Positions 37,837 through 50,873 of a stretch of DNA of 64,000 bases are shown here, one piece after another. Each line of letters opens with the position of its first letter. The first letter of the stretch is position 1. The DNA is taken from contig QCGY01000003.1 of the NCBI GenBank assembly GCA_003279715.1, positions 43,080 through 107,079 of the forward strand, read 5' to 3'. This DNA is from Pelagibacteraceae bacterium AG-390-D18 (lineage in GTDB: Bacteria; Pseudomonadota; Alphaproteobacteria; Pelagibacterales; Pelagibacteraceae). The notes below the pieces were generated by a model that saw only the letters and a list, made by a program, of their open reading frames with translations, was not told the DNA's origin and did not search any database. Position numbers and translations under genes: made by a program.

Positions 37837-37837
<1 letters not shown>
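37445..37837 (-). CDS. atpC: ATP synthase F1 subunit epsilon
   Basis: The epsilon subunit couples the rotor to F1 and can inhibit ATP hydrolysis. The beta-sandwich domain reads FKIEIVNPEKSFLVKDDVSEVVLPAFEGEIGIL at the start, with GDENYYVEDGIVEF in the middle. The C-terminal helical part is short and ends at residue 130. The gene is last in atpHAGDC and starts on the last base of atpD. Its TGA stop overlaps the convergent rppH by 8 bp, so the whole operon ends with no room for a terminator. The identification is secure. Confidence 0.95.
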
Positions 37838-40133
<2,296 letters not shown>

Positions 40134-40139
40134 AATTAA

Positions 40140-41675
40140 TTAAGATTTAAAGTTTTCCTTTAACTGTGTAATTACTTCAATTAGTAATTTTTCTTTATCA
40201 TCTTCAAGTTTGCCTGAGCTTTGAATTGAATCAATTATTTCAGGTTTATCAGACTTACATTTTTCAATGATTTTGTTTTCAAACTCAGCAATGTCTTTTA
40301 ATTCAATATCATCCAAATATCCCTTTACTCCACAGAAAACAGAAATAACTTGTTCAGCTACTGTCATTGGTGAATATTGTTTTTGTTTAAGAAGTTCAGT
40401 CAATTTTGATCCTCTATTTAAAAGTTGCTGTGTTGATGCATCTAAATCAGAACCAAATTGTGCAAAAGCAGCCATCTCTCTATACTGTGCTAATTCTAGT
40501 TTCATTGATCCAGAAACTTTTTTCATCGCTTTTGTTTGTGCTGAAGAACCAACTCTAGAAACAGATAGTCCAACATTAATTGCTGGTCTGATCCCTTGGT
40601 TAAAAAGTTCAGTTTCTAAGAAAATTTGACCATCAGTAATTGAAATCACGTTAGTTGGAATAAAGGCTGATACGTCACCACCTTGTGTTTCAATAATTGG
40701 AAGTGCTGTTAAAGATCCTCCACCATGCTCATCACTTAATTTAGCTGCTCTTTCTAACAATCTACTATGAAGATAGAATACATCACCAGGATAAGCTTCA
40801 CGTCCTGGAGGTCTTCTTAAAAGTAGAGACATCTGTCTATAAGCAACAGCCTGCTTAGATAAATCATCATAAATAATTAATCCATGCATACCATTATCTC
40901 TAAAATACTCACCCATTGCACACCCTGTGTAAGGCGCCAAAAACTGAAGGGGCGCAGAGTCAGATGCTGTTGCTGCAACGATTGTTGTGTACTCCATTGC
41001 TCCAGCTTCTTCTAATGTTTTTTGAATTTGTCTTACAGTTGATCTTTTTTGACCGATCGCAACATAAATACAATAAAGCTTTTGTTTCTCATCACCAGAC
41101 TCGTTAATTTTCTTTTGGTTAATAATGGCATCGATTGCAACTGCAGTTTTACCTGTTTGTCTATCACCAATAATTAACTCACGCTGCCCTCTTCCAACTG
41201 GAACTAGACTATCAATAGATTTCAAACCTGTTTGCATAGGCTCACTAACTGACTGTCTTGGAATAATTCCTGGAGCTTTAACTTCAACTCTGCTTTTTTG
41301 AACACTTTTATCTAAAGGTCCTTTACCATCAATTGGATTTCCTAATCCATCAACAACTCTACCTAACAATTCTTTTCCAACTGGAGTATCAACAATATTT
41401 CCAGTTCTTTTAACTGTATCACCTTCTTTAATATTTCTATCATCTCCAAAAATTACAACACCAACATTTTCGCTTTCTAAGTTTAGAGCCATACCTTTAG
41501 AACCATCAGCAAACTCTACCATTTCTCCAGCCTGAACATTATCAAGACCATAAATTCTAGCGATACCATCTCCTACTGACAATACTTGCCCAACTTCGGT
41601 TACTTCTGCTTTATCACCAAAATTTTTAATTTGTTCTTTTAGTATCTTTGTTACTTCTGAAGGATTTATTTCCAT
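40140..41675 (-). CDS. atpA: ATP synthase F1 subunit alpha
   Basis: This is the nucleotide-binding, non-catalytic F1 subunit. The P-loop [39 protein letters not shown] and the signature [17 protein letters not shown] are present. Length 511 aa is standard. It begins directly after the atpH stop with no spacer. The identification is certain. Confidence 0.99.
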   Translation of the reverse strand: MEINPSEVTKILKEQIKNFGDKAEVTEVGQVLSVGDGIARIYGLDNVQAGEMVEFADGSKGMALNLESENVGVVIFGDDRNIKEGDTVKRTGNIVDTPVGKELLGRVVDGLGNPIDGKGPLDKSVQKSRVEVKAPGIIPRQSVSEPMQTGLKSIDSLVPVGRGQRELIIGDRQTGKTAVAIDAIINQKKINESGDEKQKLYCIYVAIGQKRSTVRQIQKTLEEAGAMEYTTIVAATASDSAPLQFLAPYTGCAMGEYFRDNGMHGLIIYDDLSKQAVAYRQMSLLLRRPPGREAYPGDVFYLHSRLLERAAKLSDEHGGGSLTALPIIETQGGDVSAFIPTNVISITDGQIFLETELFNQGIRPAINVGLSVSRVGSSAQTKAMKKVSGSMKLELAQYREMAAFAQFGSDLDASTQQLLNRGSKLTELLKQKQYSPMTVAEQVISVFCGVKGYLDDIELKDIAEFENKIIEKCKSDKPEIIDSIQSSGKLEDDKEKLLIEVITQLKENFKS

Positions 41676-42233
41676 TTATGCCTCTATCATTCTGTTTTCG
41701 ATTTGTTGTAATTTATTTTTAATTGAGGTGTCCACCATAGTACTTCCAACTTGTACTACTAAGCCTCCTATTAAACTTTGATCATGTTTGTAGTTTAATT
41801 TTATTTTTGAGCTAAAGTTTTTTGTTAGCTCATCTGTGATTCTAGAAATTTCGTCACCAGATAATTCTTTTGCGGATTTTAATTCAGCTTTTAATTCTCC
41901 TCTTTTTTTTGAACAAGTTTCAATAAAACTCTTTAAAATTTGTTCTACATAAAAAAAACGTCTTTTTGTAACTAAAAAACTTAAGAAACTTTTTAATAAA
42001 CTCTCAAATTTATTATTATCAGAAATACCATTAATAACTTTTAAAAGATCTTCTTGGCTGTTTGTAGGGTCCTTAATTAAATTTGAAAAATCTTTGCTTG
42101 ATGAAATCAAACTTAAGATAGATAAAGATTGATCTTCAACTTGTGAAAGAACATTATTTTCACTTGCAAGCTCATACAAAGCTAAAGAATATCTATCAGC
42201 TGAAGTTATTGAAAATCCCTTATTTTTACTCAA
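41676..42233 (-). CDS. atpH: ATP synthase F1 subunit delta (TTG start)
   Basis: Delta joins F1 to the peripheral stalk. YSLALYELASENN at the N-terminus and the C-terminal IGGLVVQVGSTMVDTSIKNKLQQI match the family, and 185 aa is normal. The start codon is TTG: no suitable ATG is nearby in frame and a GAGG sequence lies 7 nt before it. A weak start may be tied to the need for only one delta per enzyme. The gene is first in the F1 operon, 108 bp from priA, and a promoter-like pair lies in that gap. Confidence 0.94.
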   Translation of the reverse strand: MSKNKGFSITSADRYSLALYELASENNVLSQVEDQSLSILSLISSSKDFSNLIKDPTNSQEDLLKVINGISDNNKFESLLKSFLSFLVTKRRFFYVEQILKSFIETCSKKRGELKAELKSAKELSGDEISRITDELTKNFSSKIKLNYKHDQSLIGGLVVQVGSTMVDTSIKNKLQQIENRMIEA

Positions 42234-42277
42234 CTTAGTACCTCTGTTATGTTGAAGATTATTTTAAAATCACGCTC

Positions 42278-42306
42278 TAATTAGCATATGACTATAATGT
42301 CTTCAA
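42278..42306 (-). promoter_or_regulatory. Candidate promoter for the atpHAGDC operon
   Basis: On the minus strand TTGAAG and TAATTA are 17 bp apart in the 108 bp gap between priA and atpH. The -10 element ends 44 bp before the TTG start of atpH. This is one of the longer gaps in the minus-strand run, which fits a separate operon start. Confidence 0.4.
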
Positions 42307-42341
42307 GTAGCACATTCGTTAAAAAGTCCTTTTTTTAAAGG

Positions 42342-44297
42342 TTAATTGAAGTTTATTGGATCAACATCAACTGAAAGTTTTATTCCTGAAGAAAATTTGT
42401 AATTTGGGATAATTTCTGCAATTGAGTTCTGTAATTTAAGAGATTTTGAACCCCTGATTAACATTCTTATTCTAAATTTCCTTTTTAATCTAAAAATTGG
42501 TGCACTAACAGGTCCCAACACTCTTGCCTCAATTTTTTTTTCAATAAAATTTTTAAAATAAAAAGCCTCTTTTTCTAATTTTGCTTCATTGTCACCTGTT
42601 AAGATTAGTGAGATAAATCTTTGAAATGGTGGAAGCTTGTTTTGTTTTCTAATCTCTAACTCTCTATCAAGAAAAATATCAGGATTACTATTTGTCAAAT
42701 CAGAAATCATTTTAGTATTAGTATTGTAAGTTTGAAAATATACAGTTGCAGGTTTTCCTGTTCTCCCGGCTCGTCCAGAAAGTTGATGGTATAACTGTAA
42801 ATTTTTTTCAGCTCCTCTTAAATCATGTCCTTGTAAAGAAAGATCAATATCAACTACCACAATACAGTTGAGGCTTGGAAAATGAAAACCTTTTGAAATT
42901 AATTGAGTTCCAACTAAAATTTGAACTTCATTATTGATTATTTTTTCTAATTTATCACTAGAACTTTTTTTATTCACAGTATCACTTGAAAAAATTTCAA
43001 TTTTTTTTGATGGAAAATTTTTTTTAACCTCTTCAGATATTCTTTCAACTCCTGGGCCACTAAAAATAAAATTACAATCGTCATCTTTTACACAACTTCT
43101 TTTCAACGAAGATTTAAACCCACAATAATGACATAATAAATTATTTTTATTTTTATGATAAACTAAATTAATTGAACAATTAGGACATGAATAGCTATTA
43201 AAGCATTTGTTGCAAAGTACATGTGGAGAAAACCCTCGTCGATTTAAAAAAAATAATACTTGATCATTTTTATCAAGATGAAAATTTACTTTCTCAATTA
43301 TTTTTTTTGAAAGCCAAGATTGTTTTTCTAATTTTGTTTCATTAAGATTAATTATTTCATAATTTGGTAATGATGCATCTTGGTAACGTTTTTCTAATTT
43401 AGAAATACTATATTTACCTTTTTTAATATTTTCATAAGTTTCAATTGAAGGAACGGCAGTTATTAAATTGATGGGGATATTTTCAAATGATGCTCTTGAA
43501 ATAGCCATATCTCTTGCATTATAAGTGACACCTTCATCTTGTTTGTAAGATTGATCGTGTTCTTCATCAACAATAATTAAACCTAATTTTTTGAATGGTA
43601 AAAATAATGATGATCTAGCACCTATGACAACTTTAATTTCTCCATTAGCAATTCCACTCCAAATAATTTCTTTCTTTTTTTTTGTAATCCCAGAATGCCA
43701 AACTGCCGGGGTGAAACCAAAAAACTCTATAAATTTTTTTTCAAACTGACTTGTTAAGCCAATCTCAGGTAATAAGATTAAACCCTGAAAACCCTTGTTT
43801 ATAATGTCATTAAGAGCTTCAAAGTATACCATAGTCTTACCTGAGCCTGTTGTTCCTTGCAGAACATGAACTCTAAATTTTTGATTAGAAACATTCATTT
43901 TTTTTAAGGATTTTTTTTGTTCTTCGGAGAGCTTTATTGAATTCTTTTTATTATCTGTTTCAAAAATTTTAAAAGTATCTTTTTGAAACTTTTCTACAAT
44001 ATTGCTGCTTAATAAAACCATTTTTAAAGCCATTCCTTTTGGAATTATATTGTATTCTGAAAACCAATTAAGAAATTTAATGGTTGTTTTTTTTAATGGC
44101 GTAACATCTAATTTTTTTAAAACATTCTTTATCTTAAAATTTCTATTATTCTTTTTTTCAAATTCATCCCAAACGACACCTGTGATTTTAGATTTACCAA
44201 AAGGCACCACCACATAATCACCTACTTTTAAATTAATATCACTCTCGTAGGTAAAAGGATGATTGAATATATTTGGTAAAAGAATCGGTACTTTCAT
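42342..44297 (-). CDS. priA: Primosomal protein N' (replication restart helicase PriA)
   Basis: PriA reloads the replicative helicase at stalled forks. After an N-terminal DNA-binding domain of about 100 residues comes the helicase core, with the P-loop GTTGSGKTMVYFEAL and the box DEEHD. The zinc-binding cysteines follow in CNKCFNSYSCPNC and CHYCGF, and GRAGRTGKP is helicase motif VI. Length 651 aa is about 80 residues shorter than E. coli PriA, mostly in loops. The order priA-atpHAGDC is conserved in alphaproteobacteria. It lies 22 bp behind lpdA. The identification is secure. Confidence 0.95.
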   Translation of the reverse strand: MKVPILLPNIFNHPFTYESDINLKVGDYVVVPFGKSKITGVVWDEFEKKNNRNFKIKNVLKKLDVTPLKKTTIKFLNWFSEYNIIPKGMALKMVLLSSNIVEKFQKDTFKIFETDNKKNSIKLSEEQKKSLKKMNVSNQKFRVHVLQGTTGSGKTMVYFEALNDIINKGFQGLILLPEIGLTSQFEKKFIEFFGFTPAVWHSGITKKKKEIIWSGIANGEIKVVIGARSSLFLPFKKLGLIIVDEEHDQSYKQDEGVTYNARDMAISRASFENIPINLITAVPSIETYENIKKGKYSISKLEKRYQDASLPNYEIINLNETKLEKQSWLSKKIIEKVNFHLDKNDQVLFFLNRRGFSPHVLCNKCFNSYSCPNCSINLVYHKNKNNLLCHYCGFKSSLKRSCVKDDDCNFIFSGPGVERISEEVKKNFPSKKIEIFSSDTVNKKSSSDKLEKIINNEVQILVGTQLISKGFHFPSLNCIVVVDIDLSLQGHDLRGAEKNLQLYHQLSGRAGRTGKPATVYFQTYNTNTKMISDLTNSNPDIFLDRELEIRKQNKLPPFQRFISLILTGDNEAKLEKEAFYFKNFIEKKIEARVLGPVSAPIFRLKRKFRIRMLIRGSKSLKLQNSIAEIIPNYKFSSGIKLSVDVDPINFN

Positions 44298-44319
44298 ATC
44301 TTAATAATATGAAAAAAAA

Positions 44320-45720
44320 TTAAGAGTGTATTGCTCTTTTATCTACTGATAATGCTGCTTCTTTAACAGCTTCTGAAAATGTTGGGTGAGCGTGACAGGT
44401 TCTAGCAATATCTTCAGAGCTAGCACCAAATTCCATTGCAACACCTATTTCTGCAATAAGTTCTCCCGCATGAGGGCCTATTATGTGAGCACCTAAAACT
44501 TTATCAGTAGTTTCATCCGCTAAAATTTTAACAAACCCTTCTGCATCATCTATGGCTTTTGCTCTAGAGTTTGCCATGAATGAAAACTTACCAATTTTAT
44601 ATTTTGTGTTTAATTCTTTTAATTGTTCTTCTGTCTTACCAATTGATGCTACTTCAGGGGTAGTATAAACTACACCAGGTATTGTATCGTAATTCACATG
44701 GCCTGATTGACCTGCAATATTTTCTGCAACTGCAATTCCTTCATCTTCTGCTTTATGGGCAAGCATTGGTCCACTTATAACATCGCCTATTGCATAAATA
44801 TTATTTATATTAGTTTTAAAAGTATTGTCAGTTTTAACTCTTTTTCTTTCATCTAATTCAACACCAGCAGCTTCTAGGTTTAAACCATTAGTGTTTGCTT
44901 TTCTTCCAACTGAAATAAGTACAACATCACAATCAAAATTATTTTTTTTGCCATCTTTATCAACTGTTGAGACAACAGCTCCTGTTTTATTATTTTGGAT
45001 AGTTTCCACTTTATTTTGCATATTGAATTTGATGCCTTGTTTTTTCAAAATCTTCATAAATTCTGAGGAAATTTCTTTATCCATGCCCGGAGTAATATGA
45101 TCTAAAAATTCTACTACTTGCACTTCAGCTCCCAATCTTGACCAAACAGAACCCATTTCTAATCCTATGTAGCCACCACCAACAACAACCATTTTTTTTG
45201 GAACTTTATCTAATTTTAATGCACCTGTTGAAGAAACAATAACCTTCTCATCAATCTCTATTCCTGGTAAGGAAACTGGCACAGAACCTGTTGCTATCAC
45301 TATTTTTTTAGCTTCAATGGTAGTTTCTTTATTTTGATCGTCCTTAATTATGATTTCATTTTGAGATTTGAAGCTTCCAGTTCCTTTGTAATAATTTACT
45401 TTGTTTTTCTTAAGCAAAAACTCAACACCCTTAGTAAGTATAGTCACTGCTTTATCCTTGCTTTTCATCATTTTTTCAAGATTTAGTTTAACTTCACCAA
45501 CTTCAATTCCTTTGTTTGATAAGTTTTGAACTTTATGAAACTCTTCAGACAAGTTTAGTAGGCTTTTTGAAGGTATACATCCTACATTCAAACAAGTTCC
45601 TCCAAGAGATCCTCTTGACTCAATACATGCTGTTTTTAGTCCAAGCTGAGCAAGTCTAATAGCACAAACGTAACCTCCAGGCCCCCCACCAATTACAACT
45701 GCTTGAAATTTTTCTGACAT
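44320..45720 (-). CDS. lpdA: Dihydrolipoyl dehydrogenase (E3)
   Basis: E3 reoxidises dihydrolipoamide in the 2-oxoglutarate dehydrogenase complex, and possibly in other 2-oxoacid or glycine-cleavage complexes. The FAD-binding [17 protein letters not shown] is followed by the redox-active pair [16 protein letters not shown]. The NAD-binding [13 protein letters not shown] is in the centre and the active-site histidine in [10 protein letters not shown]. Length 466 aa fits. The gene follows sucB with no spacer. No other lpd gene is in the window. The identification is certain. Confidence 0.97.
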   Translation of the reverse strand: MSEKFQAVVIGGGPGGYVCAIRLAQLGLKTACIESRGSLGGTCLNVGCIPSKSLLNLSEEFHKVQNLSNKGIEVGEVKLNLEKMMKSKDKAVTILTKGVEFLLKKNKVNYYKGTGSFKSQNEIIIKDDQNKETTIEAKKIVIATGSVPVSLPGIEIDEKVIVSSTGALKLDKVPKKMVVVGGGYIGLEMGSVWSRLGAEVQVVEFLDHITPGMDKEISSEFMKILKKQGIKFNMQNKVETIQNNKTGAVVSTVDKDGKKNNFDCDVVLISVGRKANTNGLNLEAAGVELDERKRVKTDNTFKTNINNIYAIGDVISGPMLAHKAEDEGIAVAENIAGQSGHVNYDTIPGVVYTTPEVASIGKTEEQLKELNTKYKIGKFSFMANSRAKAIDDAEGFVKILADETTDKVLGAHIIGPHAGELIAEIGVAMEFGASSEDIARTCHAHPTFSEAVKEAALSVDKRAIHS

Positions 45721-47040
45721 TTAAATATCCAAAAACAACCTTCTAGGATCCTCTAAATTTTCTTTCACCATTTTTAAAAATGAAACTGACTCTTTACCAT
45801 CAATTATCCTGTGATCATATGACAAAGCCAAATACATAATTGGTCTAATTTTTATTTCTCCATCAACAACAACAGGTCTTTCAACAATATTATGCATTCC
45901 AAGTACACCAGATTGAGGAAGGTTCAATATTGGTGTTGATAACATTGATCCGTAAACACCACCATTACTAATTGTAAAAGTTCCACCTTGAAGATCTTCA
46001 ATAGTTAATTTTCCATCTCTTGCTTTATCTGAAATTTCTTTAATATTTTTTTCAATTTCAGCAAATGATAATTCATCAGCATCTCTTAATACAGGTACAA
46101 CTAAACCTTTTTCAGTTCCTACAGCAAAACTTAGATTATAATAATTTTTGTAAATTATTTCATCACTATCTATTTCAGCATTTACTGCTGGGAAATTTTT
46201 TAATGCAACAACACATGCTTTAACAAAAAAAGACATGAAGCCCAACTTTATTCCATAACGAGTTTGAAAATCTTGCTGATTTTCTTTTCTCATTTCCATA
46301 ATATTCGTCATATCAACTTCATTGAAAGTAGTTAACAAAGCTGCATTTTCTTGTGCTTGTTTTAATCTCTTAGCTATCGTTTGTCTTAGTCTGGTCATTT
46401 TAATTCTTTCCTCTTGACCATACTTAACTTTTCTTTCTGAAGGCTGCGGATTAGCTCCCATTAAACTTATAAGGTCACCTTTTAAAACTCTTCCGTCTTT
46501 TCCTGAGCCTTGAACTGAATTAATATCTATTTTATTTTCTACAACAATTTTTCTAACTGCTGGTGAAAGTGTTTGGCTTTCCGTATTAGTTTTTGGTTCT
46601 GATTTCTCTATTTTAGCCTTTGGAGCTTCTTCCTCTTTGACTTCATCAGTTAAAACTAATGGTTCAACCTGATTATTTTTTTCTGTTTCTTCCTCAAAAA
46701 TTTTTGGTTCCTTTTTAGAGGGGTCTAATTTAATTACATTATCTTCTATTTGAGAAGGCTCTTCTTTTTTAATATCTTCTTTTTTAACTGACCCTGTTGA
46801 TCCACTTTCTGATACCGAACCAAGCAATGCTCCAACTTCTACGACTGAACCATCTTTTGAATTTATTTGAGTTAAAACACCTTTTACTGGTGATGGGACT
46901 TCAAGATTTACTTTATCTGTTTCAAGCTCTACTATCGGTTCATCTGCTTCAACGACATCGCCAGCATTTTTAAGCCATTTTGCTACTGTTGCTTCAGTGA
47001 TACTTTCTCCAAGAACAGGAACTACAATTTTTTCACTCAT
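45721..47040 (-). CDS. sucB: 2-Oxoglutarate dehydrogenase E2 (dihydrolipoyl succinyltransferase)
   Basis: E2 moves the succinyl group to CoA. The lipoyl domain holds the lipoylated lysine in [11 protein letters not shown] near residue 43. A long charged linker rich in Glu and Lys (about residues 95-155) leads to the E3-binding domain [15 protein letters not shown], and the catalytic domain ends with SYDHRIIDG. The single lipoyl domain and 439 aa length are typical. It lies 6 bp behind sucA. The identification is certain. Confidence 0.97.
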   Translation of the reverse strand: MSEKIVVPVLGESITEATVAKWLKNAGDVVEADEPIVELETDKVNLEVPSPVKGVLTQINSKDGSVVEVGALLGSVSESGSTGSVKKEDIKKEEPSQIEDNVIKLDPSKKEPKIFEEETEKNNQVEPLVLTDEVKEEEAPKAKIEKSEPKTNTESQTLSPAVRKIVVENKIDINSVQGSGKDGRVLKGDLISLMGANPQPSERKVKYGQEERIKMTRLRQTIAKRLKQAQENAALLTTFNEVDMTNIMEMRKENQQDFQTRYGIKLGFMSFFVKACVVALKNFPAVNAEIDSDEIIYKNYYNLSFAVGTEKGLVVPVLRDADELSFAEIEKNIKEISDKARDGKLTIEDLQGGTFTISNGGVYGSMLSTPILNLPQSGVLGMHNIVERPVVVDGEIKIRPIMYLALSYDHRIIDGKESVSFLKMVKENLEDPRRLFLDI

Positions 47041-47046
47041 TTATAA

Positions 47047-49962
47047 CTACTCAAATACCTTATCAATTATTTCTTGTTGCTGAGAATTATGCCTCTTCGC
47101 ATATCCAGTTGCTGGGGATGCATCAGGGCTTCTTCCTATATAAGAAATTTCATTATTATTAGCCTTAATAGTGTCCAATGTCCATTGGATATAATCTCTA
47201 ACCGAAAACCATGCACCCATATTTTTAGGTTCTTCTTGGCACCAGAAAAATTTAGCATTTTTTGCAAATGGTTTAAGCTCGTTAACTAGAGCTTTTGCAG
47301 GAAATGGGTAAAGCTGTTCTATTCTAAAGAATATTACATCATCTTTTTTCAATTTTTCTCTAGCTTCTAATAAATCAAAATAAACTTTTCCTGAACACAA
47401 AATTACTTTTTTTATTTCAGAACTTTCTTTTAATTTTATAAAACCTTGTGTTTGAGGATCTATTGCATGATCCCAAAGTATTCTATGAAAAGAATTCGAT
47501 TTGCTAAAATCCTCTAGGTTTGAAACACAATATTTGTTTCTAAGCAATGATTTTGGGGTCATCATAATTAATGGTTTTCTAAAATCTCTATGCATTTGTC
47601 TTCTTAGAGCATGGAAATAATTTGCAGGAGTTGTACAATTCATAACTTGCATATTATCATTTGAACATAGCTGTAAAAATCTTTCTAATCTAGCTGAAGA
47701 GTGTTCTGGTCCTTGACCTTCATATCCATGTGGTAATAACATTACTAATCCAGAAGCCCTTCTCCATTTTCTCTCCCCTGATGCAATGAATTGATCAATT
47801 ACAACCTGAGCACCATTTGCAAAATCTCCAAATTGTGCCTCCCATAAGGTAAGAGTGTTAGGCTCAACTAAACTATAACCATACTCAAATCCTAGAACAG
47901 CCAATTCAGATAAAAAACTATCAACAACTTCAAATTGTTTTTGATTATTTGAAATATTGTTTAAAGGAACATATCGACTATTATCTTTTTGATTTCTTAA
48001 AACAGAATGTCTTTGACTAAAAGTTCCTCTACCAGAGTCTTGTCCAACTAATCTAACTGGATATCCCTCTTCCAATAAAGATCCAAATGCTAACGACTCT
48101 GCTGTCGACCAATCAATATTATGTCCACTCTTAACAACTTCTTTTCTATTGTTTAATATTTTGACAATAGTTTTGTGTAAATTTAAATCATCTGATGATG
48201 AATTTATTTTTTCAGAAATCTCTAACAGCTTTTTAGTATCTGCACCTGTTACACCTCTTTTATCTTTTCCTTTTTCAGGTTTATATGCTGACCAAGTTCC
48301 TTCAAACCAAGCAATTTTAGGCTTATAATCTTTTGCATTTTTAAATTGATCATCTAATAATTCTTTAAATTTTTTAATTATATTTTCTAAATCTTCATTG
48401 GAAATGATTTTTTCCTCTATTAAATTTTTTCCATATACCTTTACAGACGAAGGGTGAGATCTAATTTTTTTATACATTAAAGGTTGAGTAAATGATGGTT
48501 CATCTCCCTCGTTGTGTCCAAACCTTCTATAACAAATTAAATCCACCACAACATCTCTATTAAATTTTAATCTAAACTCTGATGCTACTCTAGCCGCATA
48601 AACAACTGCTTCTGGATCATCTCCATTTGCATGAATTATTGGTGCGTCAACCATCTTTGCAACATCAGATGGGTATGGTGAAGAACGAGCAAATCTTGGA
48701 CTTGTTGTAAATCCTATTTGATTATTAACAATAATGTGAATTGTTCCACCCGTATTATGTCCTGGTAATCCTGACATTGCAAAACATTCAGCCACAACTC
48801 CTTGTCCTGCAAAGGCAGCATCTCCATGAATTAAAATTGGAATTACTTTATTTCTTTCTCTGTCTTTATGGAAAAACTGTTTAGCTCTAGTCTGCCCAAG
48901 TACTACAGGATTAACTGCTTCTAAGTGAGATGGATTATCTGTTAAACTTACATGAACTGAGTTACCATCAAATTCTCTATTAGATGAAGCACCCAAATGA
49001 TATTTTACATCTCCAGCACCTTCATCTGATGTATTACCAAATTCACCAGCAAATTCATTAAATATTCTTTTGTAAGATTTTTGTAATACATTGGCTAAAA
49101 CATTTAATCTCCCTCTATGAGACATTCCAATTTTAACTTCTTTAACTTGTGACTGGCCACTAATTTTTATTATTTGCTCTAATGCTGGTATTAAACTTTC
49201 TCCTCCATCTAACCCAAATCTTTTTGTACCAACATATTTAGTTGCTAAAAATTTTTCAAAACCCTCTGCTTGTATTAACTTATTTAAAATTGCTTCTTTA
49301 CCATTTTTAGTAAATTCTAAAGCATTACTATCTTTCTCAATTCTATCTCTAAACCATTTTCTTTCATCTGGATTGGAAATATGCATAAATTCATAACCTA
49401 TATTTCCACAATAAGTTTTTTTTAAAAATTTTAATATTTCTCTAATACTGGCATCTTTTCTATTGATTACTCCATTTAAAAAAATTTTTTTGTCATAATT
49501 CTCTTTTTTGAATCCATAAAATTCTGGATGCAACTCATCTAAGTAATCTGACTCTCTCATTCCAAGAGGGTCAAGATTAGCTAACAAGTGTCCTCTTAAC
49601 CTATAGGCACGTATTAAAGAAACTGCACTTATTGAGTCTTTATTAGAATCTGCTAATACCTGATAATTAAATTTCCCTGACCCATCTGCTATATTATTAT
49701 CTAAATTATTTTCTGTTTGGTCTATTTTTTTTTGAAGTTCATCTATATCAATTTTATTTTTTTTAGGCCCCCAGGAAGGTCCATTGATTTCTTTTGCAAT
49801 AACATTTAATTCATCACCAATTCCTTCGAAATAATCTTTCCAGCTTTCTGGTAAGTCTGTTTCTCTATTTACAAACTTAAGATACATTCGTTCAATAAAT
49901 GCACTATTAGATTTATTTAAAAATGAAGTTTTTTCGTATTCAAGATTTTTTGATGCTGACAT
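47047..49962 (-). CDS. sucA: 2-Oxoglutarate dehydrogenase E1
   Basis: This thiamine-diphosphate enzyme decarboxylates 2-oxoglutarate. The N-terminus includes SFLNKSNSAFIERMYLKFV; SLIRAYRLRGHLLANLDPLG and IGMSHRGRLNVLANV follow, with the ThDP-binding GDAAFAGQGVVAE and IGFTTSPRFARSS. The C-terminal transketolase-like half has LLPHGYEGQGPEHSSARLERFL. Length 971 aa is standard. It lies 34 bp from sucD. The identification is certain. Confidence 0.98.
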   Translation of the reverse strand: MSASKNLEYEKTSFLNKSNSAFIERMYLKFVNRETDLPESWKDYFEGIGDELNVIAKEINGPSWGPKKNKIDIDELQKKIDQTENNLDNNIADGSGKFNYQVLADSNKDSISAVSLIRAYRLRGHLLANLDPLGMRESDYLDELHPEFYGFKKENYDKKIFLNGVINRKDASIREILKFLKKTYCGNIGYEFMHISNPDERKWFRDRIEKDSNALEFTKNGKEAILNKLIQAEGFEKFLATKYVGTKRFGLDGGESLIPALEQIIKISGQSQVKEVKIGMSHRGRLNVLANVLQKSYKRIFNEFAGEFGNTSDEGAGDVKYHLGASSNREFDGNSVHVSLTDNPSHLEAVNPVVLGQTRAKQFFHKDRERNKVIPILIHGDAAFAGQGVVAECFAMSGLPGHNTGGTIHIIVNNQIGFTTSPRFARSSPYPSDVAKMVDAPIIHANGDDPEAVVYAARVASEFRLKFNRDVVVDLICYRRFGHNEGDEPSFTQPLMYKKIRSHPSSVKVYGKNLIEEKIISNEDLENIIKKFKELLDDQFKNAKDYKPKIAWFEGTWSAYKPEKGKDKRGVTGADTKKLLEISEKINSSSDDLNLHKTIVKILNNRKEVVKSGHNIDWSTAESLAFGSLLEEGYPVRLVGQDSGRGTFSQRHSVLRNQKDNSRYVPLNNISNNQKQFEVVDSFLSELAVLGFEYGYSLVEPNTLTLWEAQFGDFANGAQVVIDQFIASGERKWRRASGLVMLLPHGYEGQGPEHSSARLERFLQLCSNDNMQVMNCTTPANYFHALRRQMHRDFRKPLIMMTPKSLLRNKYCVSNLEDFSKSNSFHRILWDHAIDPQTQGFIKLKESSEIKKVILCSGKVYFDLLEAREKLKKDDVIFFRIEQLYPFPAKALVNELKPFAKNAKFFWCQEEPKNMGAWFSVRDYIQWTLDTIKANNNEISYIGRSPDASPATGYAKRHNSQQQEIIDKVFE

Positions 49963-49996
49963 CTATTTATTTAATATAATCCTCTAAAATTATTTT

Positions 49997-50872
49997 TCAA
50001 TTTGACAATTTATTAAATAAAGTTTTTCCAATTATTGATGGTGATTTAGCAACAATAATCCCAGATTCTTCCATTTTCTTAATCTTATCTTCAGCACCAC
50101 CTTTACCTCCTGAGATAATTGCTCCTGCATGACCCATTCTACGACCTGGAGGAGCTGTAATTCCTGCGATAAAACCAACTATTGGCTTTTTGATTTTATG
50201 ATTTTTGATAAATTCTGCAGCTTCTTCCTCTGCTGAACCTCCAATTTCTCCTATCATTAAAATAGATTCTGTCTCTTCATCATTTAAAAATAAATCTAAA
50301 CAATCAATAAAGTTTGTTCCATTAATTGGATCACCACCAATACCAATACAAGTTGATTGGCCCAAACCATTCTCTGTTGTTTGCGCAACCGCCTCATAAG
50401 TAAGTGTTCCAGATCTTGATACAATGCCAACTGATCCTCTTTTATGAATGCTTCCTGGCATAATTCCAATTTTGCATTCATCAGGTGTAATTATTCCCGG
50501 ACAATTTGGCCCAATTAATCTACTTTTGGATCCATTTAATTTTTGTCTTACTTTAAGCATATCCTGTACTGGGATACCTTCTGTAATACAAACAATTAAT
50601 TCTACAGATGCATCAATTGCTTCTATAATAGCTGCAGCAGCAAATTTAGCAGGTACATAAATCATTGTTGCATCTGCACCAACACTATTTTTTGCTTCAA
50701 CAACACTGTTAAAAACAGGTCTATCTAAATGTTTTTGACCACCTTTTTTAGGAGTTACTCCACCAACTAAATTAGTTCCATATTTTATTGCTTGTTCAGA
50801 ATGAAAAGTGCCATGCGCACCTGTAAAACCTTGGCAAATTACCTTTGTATTTTTATTTACTAAAACTGACAT
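49997..50872 (-). CDS. sucD: Succinyl-CoA synthetase subunit alpha
   Basis: This subunit binds CoA and carries the phosphohistidine of the enzyme that makes ATP or GTP from succinyl-CoA. [15 protein letters not shown] is the CoA-binding start, [12 protein letters not shown] follows, and the phosphorylated histidine is in [16 protein letters not shown]. Length 291 aa is standard. It sits 1 bp behind sucC. The identification is certain. Confidence 0.98.
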   Translation of the reverse strand: MSVLVNKNTKVICQGFTGAHGTFHSEQAIKYGTNLVGGVTPKKGGQKHLDRPVFNSVVEAKNSVGADATMIYVPAKFAAAAIIEAIDASVELIVCITEGIPVQDMLKVRQKLNGSKSRLIGPNCPGIITPDECKIGIMPGSIHKRGSVGIVSRSGTLTYEAVAQTTENGLGQSTCIGIGGDPINGTNFIDCLDLFLNDEETESILMIGEIGGSAEEEAAEFIKNHKIKKPIVGFIAGITAPPGRRMGHAGAIISGGKGGAEDKIKKMEESGIIVAKSPSIIGKTLFNKLSN

Positions 50873-50873
50873 T

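Noticed and set aside
40267-40629. 120 aa plus-strand ORF opposite atpA, and similar ORFs opposite sdhA, mmsA and dmdC
   Set aside because: All are antisense shadows of highly conserved genes, with serine/leucine-rich translations typical of the opposite strand.
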